Positions 7,259-9,068 of a stretch of DNA of 9,068 nucleotides are shown piece by piece (the stretch's first letter is position 1; each line of letters opens with the position of its first letter). The notes under the pieces are model-generated. The model worked only from the letters and a program-made list of their open reading frames with translations. It was not told the origin of the DNA and ran no database searches. The translations under genes were made by a program, and so were the position numbers. The stretch spans positions 1-9,068 of the forward strand of contig JBGMRJ010000107.1 of assembly GCA_048061315.1 (NCBI GenBank). Reading direction: 5' to 3'. This DNA comes from CAYQUC01 sp048061315. Its GTDB lineage: Bacteria > Pseudomonadota > Gammaproteobacteria > UBA6429 > Thiohalophilaceae.

Positions 7259-7276
7259 TGTTATAAGCTTATAACA
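7259..7276. repeat. 18-bp perfect palindrome over the mltF stop codon
   Basis: Positions 7259-7276 form a perfect palindrome, TGTTATAAG followed by CTTATAACA, that includes the mltF stop codon (7269-7271). No T-tract follows on either strand, so it is not a standard rho-independent terminator. It could be a protein binding site for the GGDEF gene downstream, or a 3'-end stabilising hairpin for the mltF transcript. Confidence 0.45.
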
Positions 7277-8678
7277 CGGGAGAGACGATCGCCAGTTTAG
7301 TTGGATCAACTTTTTGGACTATTTGGGTTTCCTGATGCCAAGCAAGAATGTCATAGTAACTGCGAATATTTTCTACATAGTGTACTGGTTCAGTACCGCG
7401 TGCATAACCATAACGGGTTTTTTTATACCAGCGGCGCTTACGTAACAGAGGCAGATTTTCTTTTACATCAATCCATTTATTTGGATTACCGCCACGTTTG
7501 CGAGTAATTATTTGAGCATCCCGTACATGTCCGTAACCAACATTATACGAGGCCAGAGCCATCCAGGTTCGATCTGGTTCCTTAATATCTGTGGGGATTT
7601 TATCGAGTAGTTTTCTAATATAGCGGGCACCACCATCAATCGATTGAACTGGATCCGTTCGTTTTTGAACCCCGAGATGTTTAGCCGTTACTCTGGTTAA
7701 CATCATTAAGCCCCGGACACCGGTAGGCGATACTGCGTGTTGGTTCCAGTGGGATTCCTGGTAGGCAACCGCGGCTAAAAGTCTCCAATCCAGATTAGTT
7801 TTGATTGCAGCTGATTCAAATAAGTTTTTGTAGCGTGGTAATCTTTTTGTGACATGTCGTAGAAATGTTTTAGTACCGGTATAATCATAGTTATCAACAT
7901 GACCATAATTACGTCTGATAATACTGGCTAGTTCACCCGTTTTTTGCAGCTTCAGTATGAATTTGTTGGCTTCATCAAAAAGTGACGTGTCAGATGAATT
8001 CGGGAAAGCCCATGCTAATGGTTGAGGTTTTGATACATTAAAAGCAACGCGGATGGTAGGATAAAAGCGCATATTAAGTGCAATTTCATTTGAATCACCG
8101 ATTGTATAATCAATTAATTCTTCTGCAACAAGATGCATTAATTCTAATCCATCTTCATCTTTGCTTTCATACCAGTTTAAATCCGGGTTTTTTGCTTTTA
8201 ATATTTTTAATCGTTCTACATGACTACTATTGGCAATAACTTCAAGATGGCCTTTAGCATCAAAAATATTTTTTGGTTTGGTATTTCCTGATTTATAAAT
8301 CAGTTGTTGTGTTATGTACTGATAAGGTACTGTAAACTTAACGTATTTTTTGCGTTCTTTTGTTATTGTTAAGCCAGCAGCTGCAATATGAGCGCGGCCA
8401 TTTGAAATATCATTTAAGATGTCGTTTAAACTGTCAGGAGTGTAAAGTTTTAATTTAACGCCAAGATATTCAGCAAATCGCTTGGTAAGATCGTACTCCA
8501 GGCCGGTAGGTCCATTTGGGGCATCATAATAGCTGGTTGGGGCATTGCGAGTAAGGACACGCAATTCACCGCTATTTTGAACTTGTTCAAGAATAGTGTG
8601 GTTAGGGGTGCAGGCATTTAAGATTCCAACGAGAATGCTTAAACTTGCAAGAAAACTGATGATTACTCGAAATTTCAT
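7269..8678 (-). CDS. mltF: Membrane-bound lytic murein transglycosylase F
   Basis: MltF cleaves peptidoglycan glycan strands, forming 1,6-anhydromuramoyl ends, and acts in the periplasm at the outer membrane. Starting at ATG 8676-8678 the product has 469 residues. The longer frame from 8750 is rejected because its first codon lies inside a CRP-type operator and it puts charged residues ahead of the signal peptide. The signal peptide (1-22) ends LNAC, an imperfect lipobox with Cys23. An SBP_bac_3-type ligand-binding domain spans about 35-260 (GELRVLTRNAPTSYYDAPNGPTGLEYDL...). The SLT catalytic domain follows, with Glu308 in AYQESHW, then SPTGVRGLMMLT (317-328) and SYNVGYGHV (377-385). The end, YGYARGTEPVHYVENIRSYY, is typical of MltF. 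The product is shorter than E. coli MltF (about 518) mainly at the C-terminus. In E. coli mltF neighbours tadA, and here only the GGDEF gene separates them. Confidence 0.95.
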   Translation of the reverse strand: MKFRVIISFLASLSILVGILNACTPNHTILEQVQNSGELRVLTRNAPTSYYDAPNGPTGLEYDLTKRFAEYLGVKLKLYTPDSLNDILNDISNGRAHIAAAGLTITKERKKYVKFTVPYQYITQQLIYKSGNTKPKNIFDAKGHLEVIANSSHVERLKILKAKNPDLNWYESKDEDGLELMHLVAEELIDYTIGDSNEIALNMRFYPTIRVAFNVSKPQPLAWAFPNSSDTSLFDEANKFILKLQKTGELASIIRRNYGHVDNYDYTGTKTFLRHVTKRLPRYKNLFESAAIKTNLDWRLLAAVAYQESHWNQHAVSPTGVRGLMMLTRVTAKHLGVQKRTDPVQSIDGGARYIRKLLDKIPTDIKEPDRTWMALASYNVGYGHVRDAQIITRKRGGNPNKWIDVKENLPLLRKRRWYKKTRYGYARGTEPVHYVENIRSYYDILAWHQETQIVQKVDPTKLAIVSPVL

Positions 8679-8696
8679 ATAGTGACTTAACCTTTG

Positions 8697-8714
8697 CCGA
8701 TAATCAAATATCGG
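8697..8714. repeat. 18-bp inverted repeat (6-6-6) at the proposed mltF start of transcription
   Basis: CCGATA, a six-base spacer, then TATCGG form perfect six-base arms about 20-36 bases upstream of the mltF ATG. The element covers the predicted -10 box and start of transcription. It could be a repressor operator or form a 5' leader hairpin just before the start codon. Confidence 0.4.
8707..8712 (-). promoter_or_regulatory. Candidate -10 box of a CRP-dependent mltF promoter
   Basis: GATATT on the minus strand would place the transcription start near 8700, about 22 bases before the ATG. The centre of the CRP-type site (8743.5) would then lie close to -42, the standard class II activation position, where the activator replaces the -35 box. 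The -10 match is four of six, so the spacing is the main support. Confidence 0.4.
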
Positions 8715-8732
8715 ACGGTAAATCGTATCCTG

Positions 8733-8754
8733 AAGTGTGATACACATCACATTT
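8733..8754 (-). promoter_or_regulatory. CRP/Vfr-type binding site upstream of mltF
   Basis: Positions 8736-8751 carry TGTGA, six bases, TCACA: both CRP half-sites are perfect and correctly spaced. The flanks are A/T-rich (AAG before, TTT after), as in the 22-bp consensus. It lies 55 bases upstream of the mltF ATG. This strongly suggests a CRP-family regulator of the cAMP-binding type controls mltF, and it also argues against the longer mltF frame that starts at 8750 within it. Confidence 0.7.
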
Positions 8755-8976
8755 CAAACTAATTGACATTAAAAAATTAGAAAATTAGTTTATTAACATT
8801 TGCTTATTATACCATTACAATTGTGATCCAACTAATATAAAATGAAAAATTCCTTATATTTCAATATGATTTAGAATCTGTTTAAATATACAATTAATAT
8901 CGGCAGTTCAGTATAGTCGATTTTATCGGTTTAATGCTTATTTGTTGAATATGTATTTGGTAAAAGGGATAAATCT
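8755..8976. other. AT-rich intergenic region, mltF to tRNA-Ser
   Basis: I see no gene here. It contains an AAAATTAG tandem pair near 8773-8788 and a TTGACA at 8763-8768 without a convincing -10 box at normal spacing. There is also a TATAGT at 8912-8917 that could be a -10 box for the tRNA gene, but it lacks a good -35 partner. The tRNA promoter must lie in this stretch, but I cannot place it with confidence. Confidence 0.5.
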
Positions 8977-9067
<91 letters not shown>

Positions 9068-9068
9068 A

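Noticed and set aside
7259..7276. Rho-independent terminator of mltF
   Set aside because: The palindrome is AT-rich and is not followed by a T-tract on the minus strand.
8679..8750. A 24-residue N-terminal extension of MltF starting at 8750
   Set aside because: The ATG lies inside a CRP-type operator, and the extension would bury the hydrophobic signal peptide that begins at MKFRV (8678).

Overview
This AT-rich window looks like the core chromosome of a gammaproteobacterium. The evidence is the xseA / guaBA divergent neighbourhood, a tadA-mltF linkage of the enterobacterial type, a near-perfect CRP-type operator and a class II tRNA-Ser with an encoded CCA. A small lipoprotein resembling SoxXA-binding proteins hints at a sulfur-oxidising lineage, but that is an inference from one short protein. 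I see no mobile element, CRISPR array, prophage or defence island.

Layout: (1) 1-1318, minus strand: xseA, the exonuclease VII large subunit, running off the left edge. (2) 1364-1392: a rho-independent terminator ending the next gene. (3) 1412-1726, minus strand: the small lipoprotein. (4) 1727-2012: a divergent promoter region with a good sigma70-type promoter for guaB. (5) 2013-5793, plus strand: a likely operon guaB-guaA-tadA, with gaps of 39 and 14 bases. guaB contains a 100-N scaffold gap flanked by an exact 55-bp duplication. Removing the gap and one copy restores a 487-residue reading frame, so this is an assembly artefact. (6) 5839-7173, minus strand: a membrane HAMP-GGDEF protein with a degenerate active site and a retained I-site. 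(7) 7174-7268: an AT-rich intergenic stretch with three 18-bp inverted repeats and a 9-bp direct repeat. (8) 7269-8678, minus strand: mltF, a lytic transglycosylase, preceded by a CRP-type site at 8733-8754. (9) 8977-9066, plus strand: tRNA-Ser(CGA).

Functionally, guaB and guaA convert IMP to XMP to GMP, so guanine nucleotide synthesis forms one transcription unit, with tadA (tRNA A34-to-inosine editing) behind it. The two minus-strand genes on the right both act at the cell envelope: a murein-cleaving transglycosylase with a ligand-binding-like domain, and a membrane protein that may sense cyclic di-GMP instead of making it. The most interesting lead is that degenerate GGDEF protein and the symmetrical elements in front of it. 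Most of the remainder is ordinary housekeeping sequence.
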